A DNA stretch of 64,000 bases from Microbacterium amylolyticum (GCF_011046975.1 NZ_CP049253.1:806001-870000); one strand, 5' to 3'. Counted from the stretch's first letter, positions 21,401 through 32,393 are shown. Numbers and translations are program-made. Notes: generated by a model from the letters alone, not told the origin.

Positions 21401-22391
21401 TCTTCCCGAGTTGCAGGCCCGGCTTGCCTCGCGCGCTCGCGAACAGGTGGCCCGACAGCTCTCGCAGCCGCCGAAAGGGCAACACGCGCCCTCTCCCGGC
21501 ACGATGTCCGCCGGACACGCCGCTCCGGCGAACATCGAACAGTCGGAGCTCACGGATTGGTCGTTCGGCAACCTTCCGGAAGCGATTGACCAGCGCGTTG
21601 CTGGCGGCGTCGTGCGCGGCTATCCCGCCATCATCGACGAGAAGGTTTCTGTGTCGATTCGCGTTGAGGCAACAGCCGAACACGCTGCCATCGCCACGCG
21701 CGCGGGGCTACGGCGCCTTCTCCTCCTGACGGTGGCGTCGCCCGTTTCCTATATTCAGGAGCACCTCACCGCGAAGGAAAAGCTGGCCCTCGCCGCGTCA
21801 CCCTATTCCTCGCCGAAGGCGGTGATCGATGATTGTCGTGCGGCGGTCGCCGATCGTTTCATCGCGGCGGCGGGTCCCGTTCGCACCCGCGAGGCTTTCG
21901 AGGCGCTGCGTGCGCAGGTGACGGCGGCATCCGTGGACGATGTCTTCGCCCTCGTCTCGCTCGTGTCGAAGATCCTCACCTCTGCCCGCGAGGTAGAGCG
22001 GGCGCTCAAGGGACAAAACGCCATGACGCTACTCGGCGCGCTCGGAGACGTTCGCGGCCAGCTGCAGAACCTCATCCACCCCGGGTTCGTTCTGGAAACC
22101 GGAGCCGAGCGTCTGCGCCACGTTCCCCGCTACCTGGAGGCCGCGCGGATCCGTCTCGAAAACCTCGGAGACGCACCGGGACGCGATCGCGCCTGGATGA
22201 CAGAGTTCGAGCGCGCGGAGAAGGCCTTCCGGGAGGCGGGCGGCGACATTCCGCTGCCGATCACCGCCCCAGAAAACCTCGTGCGCGCCCGATGGATGCT
22301 CGAAGAGTTCCGGGTGAGCTTGTTCGCCCAGCGTCTCGGAACGGCCGAAACGGTGTCGGTTCAGCGCATCGTGAAGGCGCTCGGCAGCTAG
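18414..22391 (+). CDS. hrpA: ATP-dependent RNA helicase HrpA
   Basis: A 1325-residue DEAH-box helicase, the usual length for HrpA. Walker A GATGSGKTTQLP (residues 37-48), DEAH in IIVDEAHERSLN, SAT in ITSATIDPQ, motif V/VI NVAETSLTVPGIRYVIDTG and QRSGRAGRTSPG. The helicase-associated and OB-fold domains follow, then the long HrpA-specific C-terminal domain (FPTRWTQGDQTLQLTYRFEPG, WMLEEFRVSLFAQRLGT). It acts on RNA or stalled ribosomes; precise role in this organism unknown. Stands alone. Confidence 0.95.
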   Translation: MSSAEPVISYPPELPVSEARDEIMGAIRDHQVVIVAGATGSGKTTQLPKMALELGRKSIAHTQPRRIAARTIAERVAEELGSELGGLVGYKVRFTDQVSAETRVALMTDGILLNEIHRDRLLKKYDTIIVDEAHERSLNVDFLLGYLKQLLPQRPDLKVIITSATIDPQSFAAHFAEPNGEPAPIIEVSGRTYPVNIRYRPMVSSAATSASPPPEDAEDADPVDERPYDADDEVQAIVHALRELDREAPGDVLVFLPGEAEIRDAMDAVQGAFRSQTARVEVLPLYGRLSAAEQHRVFERSRVTGLKRRVILATNVAETSLTVPGIRYVIDTGTARISRYSHRAKVQRLPIEAVSQASARQRSGRAGRTSPGIAIRLYAHDDFQKRPEFTDPEILRTSLASVILQMLSLGFGDIQTFPFLLPPDSRGVKAAFDLLVELGAVSLGRGGGSPRLTRTGRDIARLPIDPRFARMLIEANKDGVTEDVLAIVAGLSIQDVRERPEEEREKAQQAHARFVDPASDFLTLLNLWNHLRDRQRELGSSAFRREVRADYLNYVRVREWFDVHRQLRPLTRELGGRDRKGSPSDGPRARSAAPPTGHPQGDAIHRAILAGLLSQIGVLDERETAKNASARGARFAEYRGARGVKFAIFPGSGLKKQRPKAVMSAELVETSRLFARTVAAIDPAWAEDLAGDLVKRQISEPHWSKDAGAAVAHEKVTLYGVDIVPRRRIQFARIDRPAAREMFVRHALVEGEWDPAQLAKPVTQFLRQNHELRRRLEKLEERERRRDILAGDEAVFAFYNARIPAEVFDVRSFESWWRQALQKTPKLLTMRESDLIEGDASSDAGDFPTRWTQGDQTLQLTYRFEPGADDDGVTVVVPLALLASLENTGFDWQVPGMRDELITAMLRALPKVIRRHVVPAADWAEKLSSELVGSGPEDSDGRPASSLADAVARLVQRQANQLVSAADIDWDRVPGHLRMSFRAVDGRGRTAGTSRDLPELQARLASRAREQVARQLSQPPKGQHAPSPGTMSAGHAAPANIEQSELTDWSFGNLPEAIDQRVAGGVVRGYPAIIDEKVSVSIRVEATAEHAAIATRAGLRRLLLLTVASPVSYIQEHLTAKEKLALAASPYSSPKAVIDDCRAAVADRFIAAAGPVRTREAFEALRAQVTAASVDDVFALVSLVSKILTSAREVERALKGQNAMTLLGALGDVRGQLQNLIHPGFVLETGAERLRHVPRYLEAARIRLENLGDAPGRDRAWMTEFERAEKAFREAGGDIPLPITAPENLVRARWMLEEFRVSLFAQRLGTAETVSVQRIVKALGS

Positions 22392-22398
22392 GGCACCG

Positions 22399-25493
<3,095 letters not shown>

Positions 25494-25509
25494 TTTCTCT
25501 GATCCTGAT

Positions 25510-25543
25510 AGTGCCTGTCTCCCCGCGTGGGGAGACAGGCACT
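25510..25543 (+). terminator. Terminator hairpin after icd
   Basis: Perfect 15-base-pair stem (AGTGCCTGTCTCCCC and its complement) around a GCGT loop, 16 bases after the icd stop. Confidence 0.82.
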
Positions 25544-25590
25544 TGTCGCGTGTGCCGAGCGAGTCAGATCAACCGCGTCGCTCCAGCCTC

Positions 25591-25602
25591 TATCATCGAT
25601 GT
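25591..25602 (+). promoter_or_regulatory. Putative ArsR operator at the arsR start
   Basis: TATCATCGATGT immediately before ATG 25603. The decamer TATCATCGAT recurs in the same orientation relative to the gene in front of the CDF exporter (minus strand, 26850-26859). Its position directly at the start codon suits autorepression of a short-leader or leaderless transcript. Inferred from the shared sequence only. Confidence 0.5.
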
Positions 25603-25899
25603 ATGACCAGCAGTGACGCGGATGACGATATTTCGGGGGCCGCTGCACTCTTCCGTAGCCTTGGCGATCCGTCGCGGCTCGCGATACTCCACCACCTGCG
25701 GCTCGGCGAGCATCGTGTGGTCGAGCTGACGGAACATCTCGGGCTCGCCCAGAGCACCGTGTCGACACATCTCGCGAGCCTCCGGAGTCAGGGCCTCGTG
25801 ACGTCCCGCGCCGAGGGACGCGCCTCGCTGTTCTCCCTCGCGCGCACAGAGGCGCTTGCCGATCTTCTGGCCGCTGCAGAGCATCTCCGTCAGGGGTGA
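25603..25899 (+). CDS. ArsR/SmtB-family metal-responsive regulator
   Basis: A 98-residue winged-helix protein. ATG 25603 was chosen over TTG 25543 because the ArsR domain starts right after it (LFRSLGDPSRLAILHHL, ELTEHLGLAQSTVSTHLASLRSQGLV, EGRASLFSLA). There is no cysteine at all, so it cannot use the alpha-3 CXC metal site of CadC/CmtR; a C-terminal helix with Asp and His (ADLLAAAEHLRQG) could form an alpha-5 site as in CzrA/SmtB (inference). It overlaps by ten bases the convergent CDF exporter gene that it probably controls. Confidence 0.88.
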   Translation: MTSSDADDDISGAAALFRSLGDPSRLAILHHLRLGEHRVVELTEHLGLAQSTVSTHLASLRSQGLVTSRAEGRASLFSLARTEALADLLAAAEHLRQG

Positions 25900-26837
25900 A
25901 TCACACCGCCCTCCTCGTCACGTCGGTGTGCAGCGGTCTCAAGCTGGAACGTGGTGTGCATGATGTCGAAGTGATCCGCCATGCACACTCCAATACTCTC
26001 GAGTGTCTCGGGAGCGTGGCCGTCGTGGAAGCACTCGTCGTCGAGAACGATGTGCGCAGAGAGTGTCTTCATCCCCGTCGAGACGGTTGATGCATGCAGA
26101 TCGTGCACGTCGAGAACGTGCGGCATCGCCCCGATATGAGTGCGGACCTCCTCGAGATCAAGTCCGCGCGGAGTGAACTCCATGAGAACGCGCACCGCGT
26201 CACGGAACAGGAGGCCTGCGCGCGGCAGAATCAGCGCACCGATCACCAGCGCAGCGATCGTGTCCGCGCGCGCGAAACCGGTCGTCATCATGAGGATCGC
26301 CGACAGCGCGACGGCAACGGTTCCCAGCCCGTCCATGACGACTTCGAGGAACGCGGCGCGCATGTTGAGGTTCGCGCCGCGCCGGCCCACCAGCACGAGC
26401 GCGGCGACGACATTGAGAGTGAGCGACGCGAGAGCGAAGACGAGAAGCGCGGACGCGTCGACAACGTGCGGGTTTCTCCACCGATCGATCCCTTCAACAA
26501 CAGCGTAGGCAGCCGCGCCGATGAGGAATACGGCTTGCGCGAGCGCGGCCAGGATCTCGATCCGCCGGAACCCCCATGTTCGTGTGGTTGTCGGCGGGCG
26601 CATCATGAGGCGCGCCGCGATGAACGCGACCACGAGACCGGCCGAGTCGGTAATCGAGTGGACGGCGTCGACAAGGATCGCAAGGCTACCGGTAACGATC
26701 GCACCGATCAGCTGCGCGATGACGATCGTCGAGACAAGTCCGATCGCAATGGCCAGCCGTTTGCTCAGCGCGGGCGACGCCGCCATATCCTCGCTCGATG
26801 GCCCATGATCGTGCTGTGCTCCCATGAGCACCCCCAT
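25890..26837 (-). CDS. Cation diffusion facilitator (CDF) heavy-metal exporter
   Basis: A 315-residue CDF protein with six membrane helices and a C-terminal cytoplasmic domain (HIGAMPHVLDVHDLHASTVSTGMKTLSAHIVLD). TM2 carries DAVHSITDSAG with the HxxxD metal site. In TM5 the usual HxxxD is read as ExxxD (LEVVMDGLG), an unusual substitution. The His-rich start (MGAQHDHGPSS) could begin at ATG 26825 rather than 26837. Proton-coupled export of Zn, Co or Cd is the family function. The C-terminal codons overlap the convergent ArsR gene. An operator-like repeat lies just upstream of the start. Confidence 0.93.
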   Translation of the reverse strand: MGVLMGAQHDHGPSSEDMAASPALSKRLAIAIGLVSTIVIAQLIGAIVTGSLAILVDAVHSITDSAGLVVAFIAARLMMRPPTTTRTWGFRRIEILAALAQAVFLIGAAAYAVVEGIDRWRNPHVVDASALLVFALASLTLNVVAALVLVGRRGANLNMRAAFLEVVMDGLGTVAVALSAILMMTTGFARADTIAALVIGALILPRAGLLFRDAVRVLMEFTPRGLDLEEVRTHIGAMPHVLDVHDLHASTVSTGMKTLSAHIVLDDECFHDGHAPETLESIGVCMADHFDIMHTTFQLETAAHRRDEEGGVIHP

Positions 26838-26846
26838 TCATCGTTA

Positions 26847-26861
26847 GATATCGATGATATC
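26847..26861 (-). promoter_or_regulatory. Putative ArsR operator upstream of the CDF exporter
   Basis: GATATC-GAT-GATATC, a 15-base near-palindrome ten bases before the exporter start. On the coding strand it contains TATCATCGAT, the same decamer as at the arsR start. The 70-base divergent region is shared with the Gfo/Idh gene at 26908, so that gene could also be affected. Confidence 0.55.
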
Positions 26862-26907
26862 GCTATTCATGGCGAAATTACATCTCCGCGAACGATAAGC
26901 TCAGCCC

Positions 26908-27885
26908 ATGGCACTTCGATGGGGAATCCTTGCAACCGGTGGCATTGCACACGCCTTCGCCAGCGACCTGCGCACAGCGGGTCTCGACATTGCGGCCGTC
27001 GGGTCCCGCAGTCGCGGAGGTGCCGAGGCATTCGCCGCCGAGTTCGGCATTCCCCGCGCGCACGACTCATACGAGTCGCTCGCGGCCGATCCTGATGTCG
27101 ACATCGTCTATGTCGCAACACCCCACCCGATGCACGCAGAGAACGCAGCACTCGCGCTGCGCGCGGGCAAACATGCCCTCGTTGAGAAGGCATTCACCCT
27201 CAACCACTCACAGGCGCAGGACCTTCGCGATCTCGCCGCGGAAAACGGTGTTCTCGTCATGGAGGCGATGTGGACCCGGTATCTGCCCCACATGCGACGC
27301 ATCCACGAGATTCTCGAAGCCGGAACTCTGGGTGAGATCCGCGCGATTTCTGCTGACCACACGCAGGCACTTCCGATCAATCCTGCGCACCGCCTGAATG
27401 ATCTGTCGCTCGGTGGGGGTGCACTTCTTGATCTCGGCGTCTACCCCATCTCGTTCGCCTGGGACATTCTGGGCGAGCCGGCAGCAGTCCATGCGGTCGG
27501 CCGCCTGCTCGATACCGGGGCTGATGCCGAAGTGGCCACGGTGATGACGCACGCATCGGGAGCCGTGTCGACGACGCTCTCGTCATCGCGCGGCGCCGGT
27601 GCGAACGCCGCCCAAATTCTCGGCACCGACGCACGCATCGACATCGATCGCGTCTGGTACGCGTCGACGTCCTTCACCGTCACGGCTGGCGACGGCACGG
27701 TGCTCGAGCGGTTCACCCCCACGCACGAAGGGCGAGGAATGCAATATCAGGCGCTGGAGGCTGAGCGTCTCGTCGCCGCTGGCCGCACAGACGGCGACAT
27801 CCTCCCGATCGACGAAACCGTCGCGATCATGGGAACACTCGACGAGATTCGCCGCCAAGTGGGCGTTGTCTACCCCGGGGAATAA
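26908..27885 (+). CDS. Gfo/Idh/MocA-family oxidoreductase
   Basis: A 325-residue NAD(P)-dependent dehydrogenase. The Rossmann start (LRWGILATG-like, MALRWGILATGGIAHAFA), the EKP-type motif as LVEKAFTLNHSQA and the C-terminal substrate domain (MEAMWTRYLPHMRRIHEIL, GGGALLDLGVYPISFAWDIL) match the family. Lys of the EKP motif is present. Substrate unknown; trans-1,2-dihydrobenzenediol-dehydrogenase-like members share the MEAMWTR block. Single gene, closed by a strong convergent hairpin. Confidence 0.92.
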   Translation: MALRWGILATGGIAHAFASDLRTAGLDIAAVGSRSRGGAEAFAAEFGIPRAHDSYESLAADPDVDIVYVATPHPMHAENAALALRAGKHALVEKAFTLNHSQAQDLRDLAAENGVLVMEAMWTRYLPHMRRIHEILEAGTLGEIRAISADHTQALPINPAHRLNDLSLGGGALLDLGVYPISFAWDILGEPAAVHAVGRLLDTGADAEVATVMTHASGAVSTTLSSSRGAGANAAQILGTDARIDIDRVWYASTSFTVTAGDGTVLERFTPTHEGRGMQYQALEAERLVAAGRTDGDILPIDETVAIMGTLDEIRRQVGVVYPGE

Positions 27886-27903
27886 CTCGGCCGGGGCACA
27901 AGA

Positions 27904-27951
27904 ACGCGCCTCTGCCGCGACCCGGGTTATCGGGGCGCGGCAGAGGCGCGT
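27904..27951. terminator. Bidirectional terminator hairpin
   Basis: Perfect 16-base outer stem (27904-27919 with 27936-27951) plus an inner CCCG/CGGG stem around GGTTAT. Lies between convergent genes ending at 27885 and 27957. Confidence 0.82.
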
Positions 27952-27956
27952 CGAGG

Positions 27957-29284
27957 TTAGCTGGCGGTAGCCGCATTGACCTCGTCGATGAAGCGTTGTG
28001 CCGCTTCTTCTGGCGAAAGGCTACCGAACAGAACCTCCGTGTTTACTCGGATCATAATGTCCTGCACCTCGCCAGAACCGTTGGGCGGAACCGGCGTGGA
28101 GTCGACAATCTCGCTTTCAATCTCCGTCATGAAATCGGCCATGCGCTGATCCGCCGACTCCAACGAGCCGAGGATCGACTCACGCACGTCGAGGTTCGCG
28201 GGAAGACCACGATCGGTCAGCATGATCGCCGCCGCGTCTTCGTCGTTCAGGAGAAAGTCGACGAACGCCGCCGCCTCATCCTGATGCGCGCTGCGCTCGG
28301 AGATCGAGTAGTACATCGCGGGCTTGAAGTACATTCCGGCCCGGTCGAATTCACTCTCTCCTGGCATCCGCAGCAGCTCGAGATCATGTCCGGAGGCCGA
28401 GCTCAACGCGCCCAGCTGGTTTGACCACCACACCCCATCGCGCCCGAGCCGGTTCCCAGGAGCGAACCCTCCGGGCCGGCGTTCTGGATCTCGACGGTTC
28501 GCGATCCGTCGGGAGCTCCTCCGTTGTCCTGCAGGTTATGACCGAGTTGGAAGAACTCAGCAATGGTTTCGGCGGAGGCACCGATGGTTCCGTCTTCGTT
28601 GTAGAGCGATTCGCCCTTTTGACGTGCCAACACGTTCAGGCCGGCCTCGTTGAAGCCGATGTCCTGAACGCCCCACGATCCCGCGCCGAGCCCTTCGGAA
28701 AGGTGACCCGCGATGTCAACGAAGTCGGCCCATGTCCAGGAGCTGTCGTCCGGCCAGTCGACACCAGCTTCTTCGAAAAGCACGGGGTCGGCGACGATCG
28801 TGTACGCGTTGACACCGGTCGGGATCCCATACTGAGCGCCGTCGATCTGACCGGTTCCGAGAACGGCCTCGGGGATCTCCGAGGTGTCGATGCTCAGCTG
28901 CGACATGTCGGTGATGACACCCCGGGTGGCGTAGTCCGAGATGAAGCGTTCCTCGTGAGTGATCACATCGGGCGCGTCGTTTCCTGCAACCGATGTGGCG
29001 AGCTTGTCCCAATACCCGCCCCAATCGGTGTAGTCGGGAATCACCGTGATGCCGGGGTTCTTCTCCTCGAACAGATCGATCAGCTGCTGAGTGGCCTCAT
29101 GGCGGGCGTCCGAGCCCCACCACGAAAAGCGGATTTCGACGTCGCCATTACCGGCGTCGCCACCTCCTCCGCCATCGTTTCCGCCCGGTACTCCGCTATC
29201 TCCGCCGCATCCGGCCAGAATGAGAGCGCTGGCCGCGGTGAATGTGAGCGCTGCTGCCGCTCGCCCGTGTGTTGTGGATCGCAT
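27957..29284 (-). pseudogene. Sugar ABC transporter binding lipoprotein, frameshifted
   Basis: Starts at ATG 29284 with an AAGGAG site; the N-terminus is a lipoprotein signal ending LILAGC. A family-1 binding-protein fold follows (EIRFSWWGSDARHEATQQLIDLFEEKNPGITV) as far as GTGSGAMG near 28436, where the frame meets a stop (about 294 codons). The rest continues in another frame from about 28433: WWSNQLGALSSASG to FIDEVNAATAS. Restoring one base in the run at 28433-28436 (CCCC on the plus strand) reads GAMGVWWSNQLGAL and gives a normal protein of about 442 residues. Either a true pseudogene or a homopolymer error. Directly upstream of two permease genes, one of them also damaged. Confidence 0.85.
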
Positions 29285-29364
29285 GTCTTGTCTCCTTGGT
29301 GCGTGGAGGGGTGATGTGTGGTGAACGTCGCTGTTCTCTGCACCGACCGCGCCATCGCGGTCGG

Positions 29365-30297
29365 TCACTTGATCCCGGTCGTCGCGATTCCCTTCACGAG
29401 GTACTTCTGCCCGAAGAGGAAGACAAAGAACACGGGGATGAGCGACACGATCGACATGGCGAACAGCGGTCCCCATGAGCTGCTGCTCGTCGCGTCCACG
29501 AAGGTACGAAGCGCAATCGGAACGGTGTACATATCGGGCCGGGTCAAGAAGATCAACTGGCTGAAGAAGTCATTCCAGGTCCAGATGAAGGTAAAGATCG
29601 TCGTCGTGGCGAGGGCCGGAATCGCGAGGGGAAGCATGATCTGCAAGAAGATCCGGGCGTGCCCGCATCCGTCGAGGCGCGCAGCCTCCTCCAGCTCCTT
29701 CGGAATCCCGCGGAAGAACTGCACCATGAGGATGACGAAGAACGCGTCGGTGGCAAGGAGCTTCGGAACGATCAGCGGCAGGAAGGTGTTGATCCACTCC
29801 AGCGACGAGAAAAGGATGTACTGCGGGACGATGATCACGTGGATGGGCAGCATGATCGACATCAGCATGATGGCGAACCACACGGTTCGGCCCCGGAACT
29901 TCAGCCGCGCGAACGCGTATGCCGCCATGGAGCACGACACGAGATTTCCGAGAACCGATCCGAGCACGACGATTGCGGAGTTGATCAAGTAATGGCTAAA
30001 GGGATGGAGAAGCGCGTTCCACCCTTCGGAGTAGTTCGAGAAATCGAACTCGCTGGGGATCAGGCCCGGCTCGCGAAAGATCAACTCTGTCGGCTTGAAG
30101 GAGCTCGCGAGCATCCACAGCAGCGGATACAGCATGACGAACCCGAACAGAATGAGTCCCACGTGCTTGAGAGCGCGCCGCCAGCCGCCGAACGCACGTC
30201 GACGCATTCGCCGTGACGCCCGGGGGCTGAGGAGCATCGACTCCGTCTCGGTGGGAACGACGTCGGTTTTCAGAGAGCGAACGGAGAGATCAGTCAT
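29365..30297 (-). CDS. Sugar ABC transporter permease, MalG-type
   Basis: A 310-residue protein with six predicted helices and an intact EAA loop (KELEEAARLDGCGHARIFLQIMLP, near residue 205). The C-terminus FLFGQKYLVKGIATTGIK is typical. It overlaps the upstream permease gene by eight bases, so the two were translationally coupled. It is the only undamaged member of this importer: the binding protein is frameshifted and the partner permease lacks its centre, so it is probably no longer functional in import. Confidence 0.92.
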   Translation of the reverse strand: MTDLSVRSLKTDVVPTETESMLLSPRASRRMRRRAFGGWRRALKHVGLILFGFVMLYPLLWMLASSFKPTELIFREPGLIPSEFDFSNYSEGWNALLHPFSHYLINSAIVVLGSVLGNLVSCSMAAYAFARLKFRGRTVWFAIMLMSIMLPIHVIIVPQYILFSSLEWINTFLPLIVPKLLATDAFFVILMVQFFRGIPKELEEAARLDGCGHARIFLQIMLPLAIPALATTTIFTFIWTWNDFFSQLIFLTRPDMYTVPIALRTFVDATSSSSWGPLFAMSIVSLIPVFFVFLFGQKYLVKGIATTGIK

Positions 30298-30805
30298 CGT
30301 AGAACACCCAGTACTTCGAGGCGAGGAAGTTGACGGCCGTCATCCCCGCGATGATGAGCAGGAGGAACCAAGCGAGCGCCGACGCGTATCCCATGTCGTA
30401 CGCCGTGAAACCGCGCTGGTAGAGGTAGAGCGTGTAGAACAACGTCGAGTCGACCGGGCCGCCCGTTCCGTTTGAGACGATGTACGCCTGTGTGAAGGTC
30501 TGGAAGGCGCCGATCAGCTGCAGCGGAACCGAGGTGAAAACATAGATGAACGTGACCTCGAGCGCCGTGAAGAAGCGCGGGTCGGTGAACATCCGAACGT
30601 AGTTGTCGAGCCCGACCCATTCGGGGGGCGCGAGCAGGCTGTAGTCCGTAAAGGACAAGAACAGCGGGGCGAACAGGGGGAACGCCGTGATGAACGCGAG
30701 TCCCACGAACCACGGTGCGAGAAAAACCGCCGCGGCCTTTCCATCGCCCTTGCGTCGTTCCGCCGGCGCTTTCCGTGTTTTCGCGAACTCGTGCACCACC
30801 GCCAT
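30290..30805 (-). pseudogene. Sugar ABC transporter permease, MalF-type, with large in-frame internal deletion
   Basis: ATG 30805 with AAGGAGG is the true start; only 171 residues follow, against 290-310 for the family. The N-terminal part is normal (LAPWFVGLAFITAFPLFAPL, EWVGLDNYVRMF, VTFIYVFTSVPLQL to residue 97). It then jumps in frame to the normal C-terminal part (IGAFQTFTQAYIVSNGTGGP to the end, KYWVFYDD). Roughly 110-130 residues are missing, including two or three helices and the EAA loop that couples to the ATPase. The junction lies at about 30515-30523, inside a CAGCTGCAG sequence. Such a protein cannot form a transport-competent permease (inference). Confidence 0.85.
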
Positions 30806-30883
30806 GGGGAGCCTCCTTGTGGCGTCTTCGCCACCGCGGATCGACAATGATCCGGTCCTACGATGTGTCGATTCCTCGGACAA

Positions 30884-30933
30884 GAAACCGGTTGCTGTGA
30901 CAGCACAGCTATCACATGGAGAACCGGTTTCCA
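30884..30933. promoter_or_regulatory. Pair of LacI-type operators upstream of the damaged ABC cassette
   Basis: Two copies of the motif AGAAACCGGTT/AACCGGTTTCC: GAAACCGGTT at 30884-30893 and GAACCGGTTTCC at 30921-30932, centres about 37 bases apart. Between them lies another inverted repeat, GCTGTG-ACAG-CACAGC (30894-30909). The same motif occurs at 33458 and 34714, defining a local regulon. Located 80-130 bases upstream of the permease start at 30805. Confidence 0.6.
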
Positions 30934-31016
30934 ATGGCCGCCTCCTGACGCATCGCCGACAATGCCACCAGCAGGAATCGCCGCATTCAGCAGCCCGGCG
31001 TAGGGTCGAGCAGGTG

Positions 31017-31958
31017 ATGAACGCCACCGACGGCCGCGTAGCCGTCTACCTCGACTTCGACAACATCGTCATGAGCTGGTACGACCGCGTTCACGGGCGC
31101 AACTCCTACCACCGCGACCGGGCCCGAATCGCAGAAGATCCGACCGAACCGGAGATCGCCGAGCGGCTGGCGGCGGCAACTGTTGACGTCGGAGCGATCC
31201 TCGATTTCTCCGCCAGCTACGGCACGCTCGTCCTGACGCGCGCCTACGCCGATTGGTCTTCTCCCGTCAACGCCATCTATCGCCGCCAGCTGGTGGGGCG
31301 CGCCGTCGATCTCGTGCAGCTGTTCCCGGCAGCGGCGTATGCAAAAAACGGCGCCGACATTCGTCTCGCCGTCGATGCCGTTGAGGACATGTTCCGCCTT
31401 CCCGATCTGACTCACGTCGCGATCGTCGCCGGAGACAGCGACTATGTCCCGCTCGCACAGCGGTGCCGCCGCCTGGGACGGCTCGTCGTCGGCGTGGGCG
31501 TGGCAGGATCCACCGCAAAATCCCTCGCGGCGGCGTGTGATGAGTTTGAACCGTATGACACCCTCCCCGGCGTGCCCGCCCTGGAGCAGAAGCGGCGCGA
31601 CGAGCCCAAGCGGGCCGCACGAGCGAAAAAAGCCCCCGAGCCTGAGCAAGAGTCGGAAGCACCTCCCGTTCTCGAGGAGGAACTCACGGGCCTGACGTTC
31701 GGCGAGACCCCGCCCGAAGATCTTCACGCCGTCGCATCGAGTCTGCTCGAACGTGCTCTGCGCGTCGGCCAGGACAAGGGTGACGATCAGGGATGGCTGT
31801 ACGCTTCGGCCGTCAAACAGCACATCCGGCGCATGGACCCATCGTTTAGCGAGAAGGCGCTCGGCTATCGCTCCTTCAACGACTTCGTTCGTTCGCGCGA
31901 GAACATCGCCGACGTGGAGGAGGCCGGTCACGAACGCCTCGTTCGCCTGAAGCAGTAA
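31017..31958 (+). CDS. NYN-domain nuclease with C-terminal OST-HTH/LOTUS domain
   Basis: A 313-residue protein; ATG 31017 was chosen because the NYN domain starts at once (VAVYLDFDNIVMSWYD) and the upstream extension is out of character. PIN/NYN acidic residues are visible: DFDN (about residues 13-16), then ADIRLAVDAVEDM and VAIVAGDSDYVPLAQRCRRLGR. A charged linker (about 185-225) leads to an OST-HTH/LOTUS domain (GWLYASAVKQHIRRMDPSFSEKALGYRSFNDFV). The architecture suggests an RNA-directed nuclease. It lies between the eroded sugar genes but points the other way and looks intact. Confidence 0.88.
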   Translation: MNATDGRVAVYLDFDNIVMSWYDRVHGRNSYHRDRARIAEDPTEPEIAERLAAATVDVGAILDFSASYGTLVLTRAYADWSSPVNAIYRRQLVGRAVDLVQLFPAAAYAKNGADIRLAVDAVEDMFRLPDLTHVAIVAGDSDYVPLAQRCRRLGRLVVGVGVAGSTAKSLAAACDEFEPYDTLPGVPALEQKRRDEPKRAARAKKAPEPEQESEAPPVLEEELTGLTFGETPPEDLHAVASSLLERALRVGQDKGDDQGWLYASAVKQHIRRMDPSFSEKALGYRSFNDFVRSRENIADVEEAGHERLVRLKQ

Positions 31959-32380
31959 GCTCTACGACGCGGCATCGGTGCCGATACGACGGCATCTACC
32001 AGTCGCATAAAGGCACCCGTCTCGGCGAGGGCGGACGCCAGAGGCGCATGCACGCCACGCGCGTCGAGCAGATTGTCAATCAGGTGCGTCGTCTCGTAAG
32101 TGTCCGAGTCAATAACCACCCCGCCACTGGCGATGAGCTGCACTTCGTCCGTCTTGTAAAACAACCGCAGCGTTCCGCGATCACCAACAACATCGACGTA
32201 CGGATCCCGCGTGTGCGCAGCGGCAAGCGTGACGGCCGTCGTCAGTCGATGCCCGCCCGCGAGCATCATGATCACTGCCGAGGTGTCATCAGCCTCGATG
32301 TCGTTGGCGCGGAACATGTCCAGCTCGATTGCCGTGACGTCATCGCGCCTGGTCGCCCCCGAAAGCGCGAGAGCGGTCGT
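31928..32380 (-). pseudogene. C-terminal remnant of a Gfo/Idh/MocA oxidoreductase
   Basis: From about 32380 the minus-strand frame reads ALSGATRRDDVTAIELDM, then FRANDIEADDTSAVIMML and DPYVDVVGDRGTLRLFYK, which resembles the C-terminal substrate domain of a Gfo/Idh/MocA enzyme. The Rossmann half is missing: upstream the frame runs straight into the end of the LacI gene (stop at 32394). An ATG exists at 32317, but a 129-residue half domain is unlikely to be functional. The last codons overlap the convergent NYN gene by 31 bases. Family call rests on motif resemblance only. Confidence 0.65.
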
Positions 32381-32393
32381 AGCAGCTCGCGGA

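Noticed and set aside
26094..27095. 333-codon frame antisense to the CDF exporter and into the Gfo/Idh gene
   Set aside because: Shadow frame crossing the intergenic operator region; no motifs.
30687..31016. N-terminal extension of the NYN protein
   Set aside because: Runs across the divergent promoter with two operators and antisense to the permease start; the NYN domain begins at 31017.
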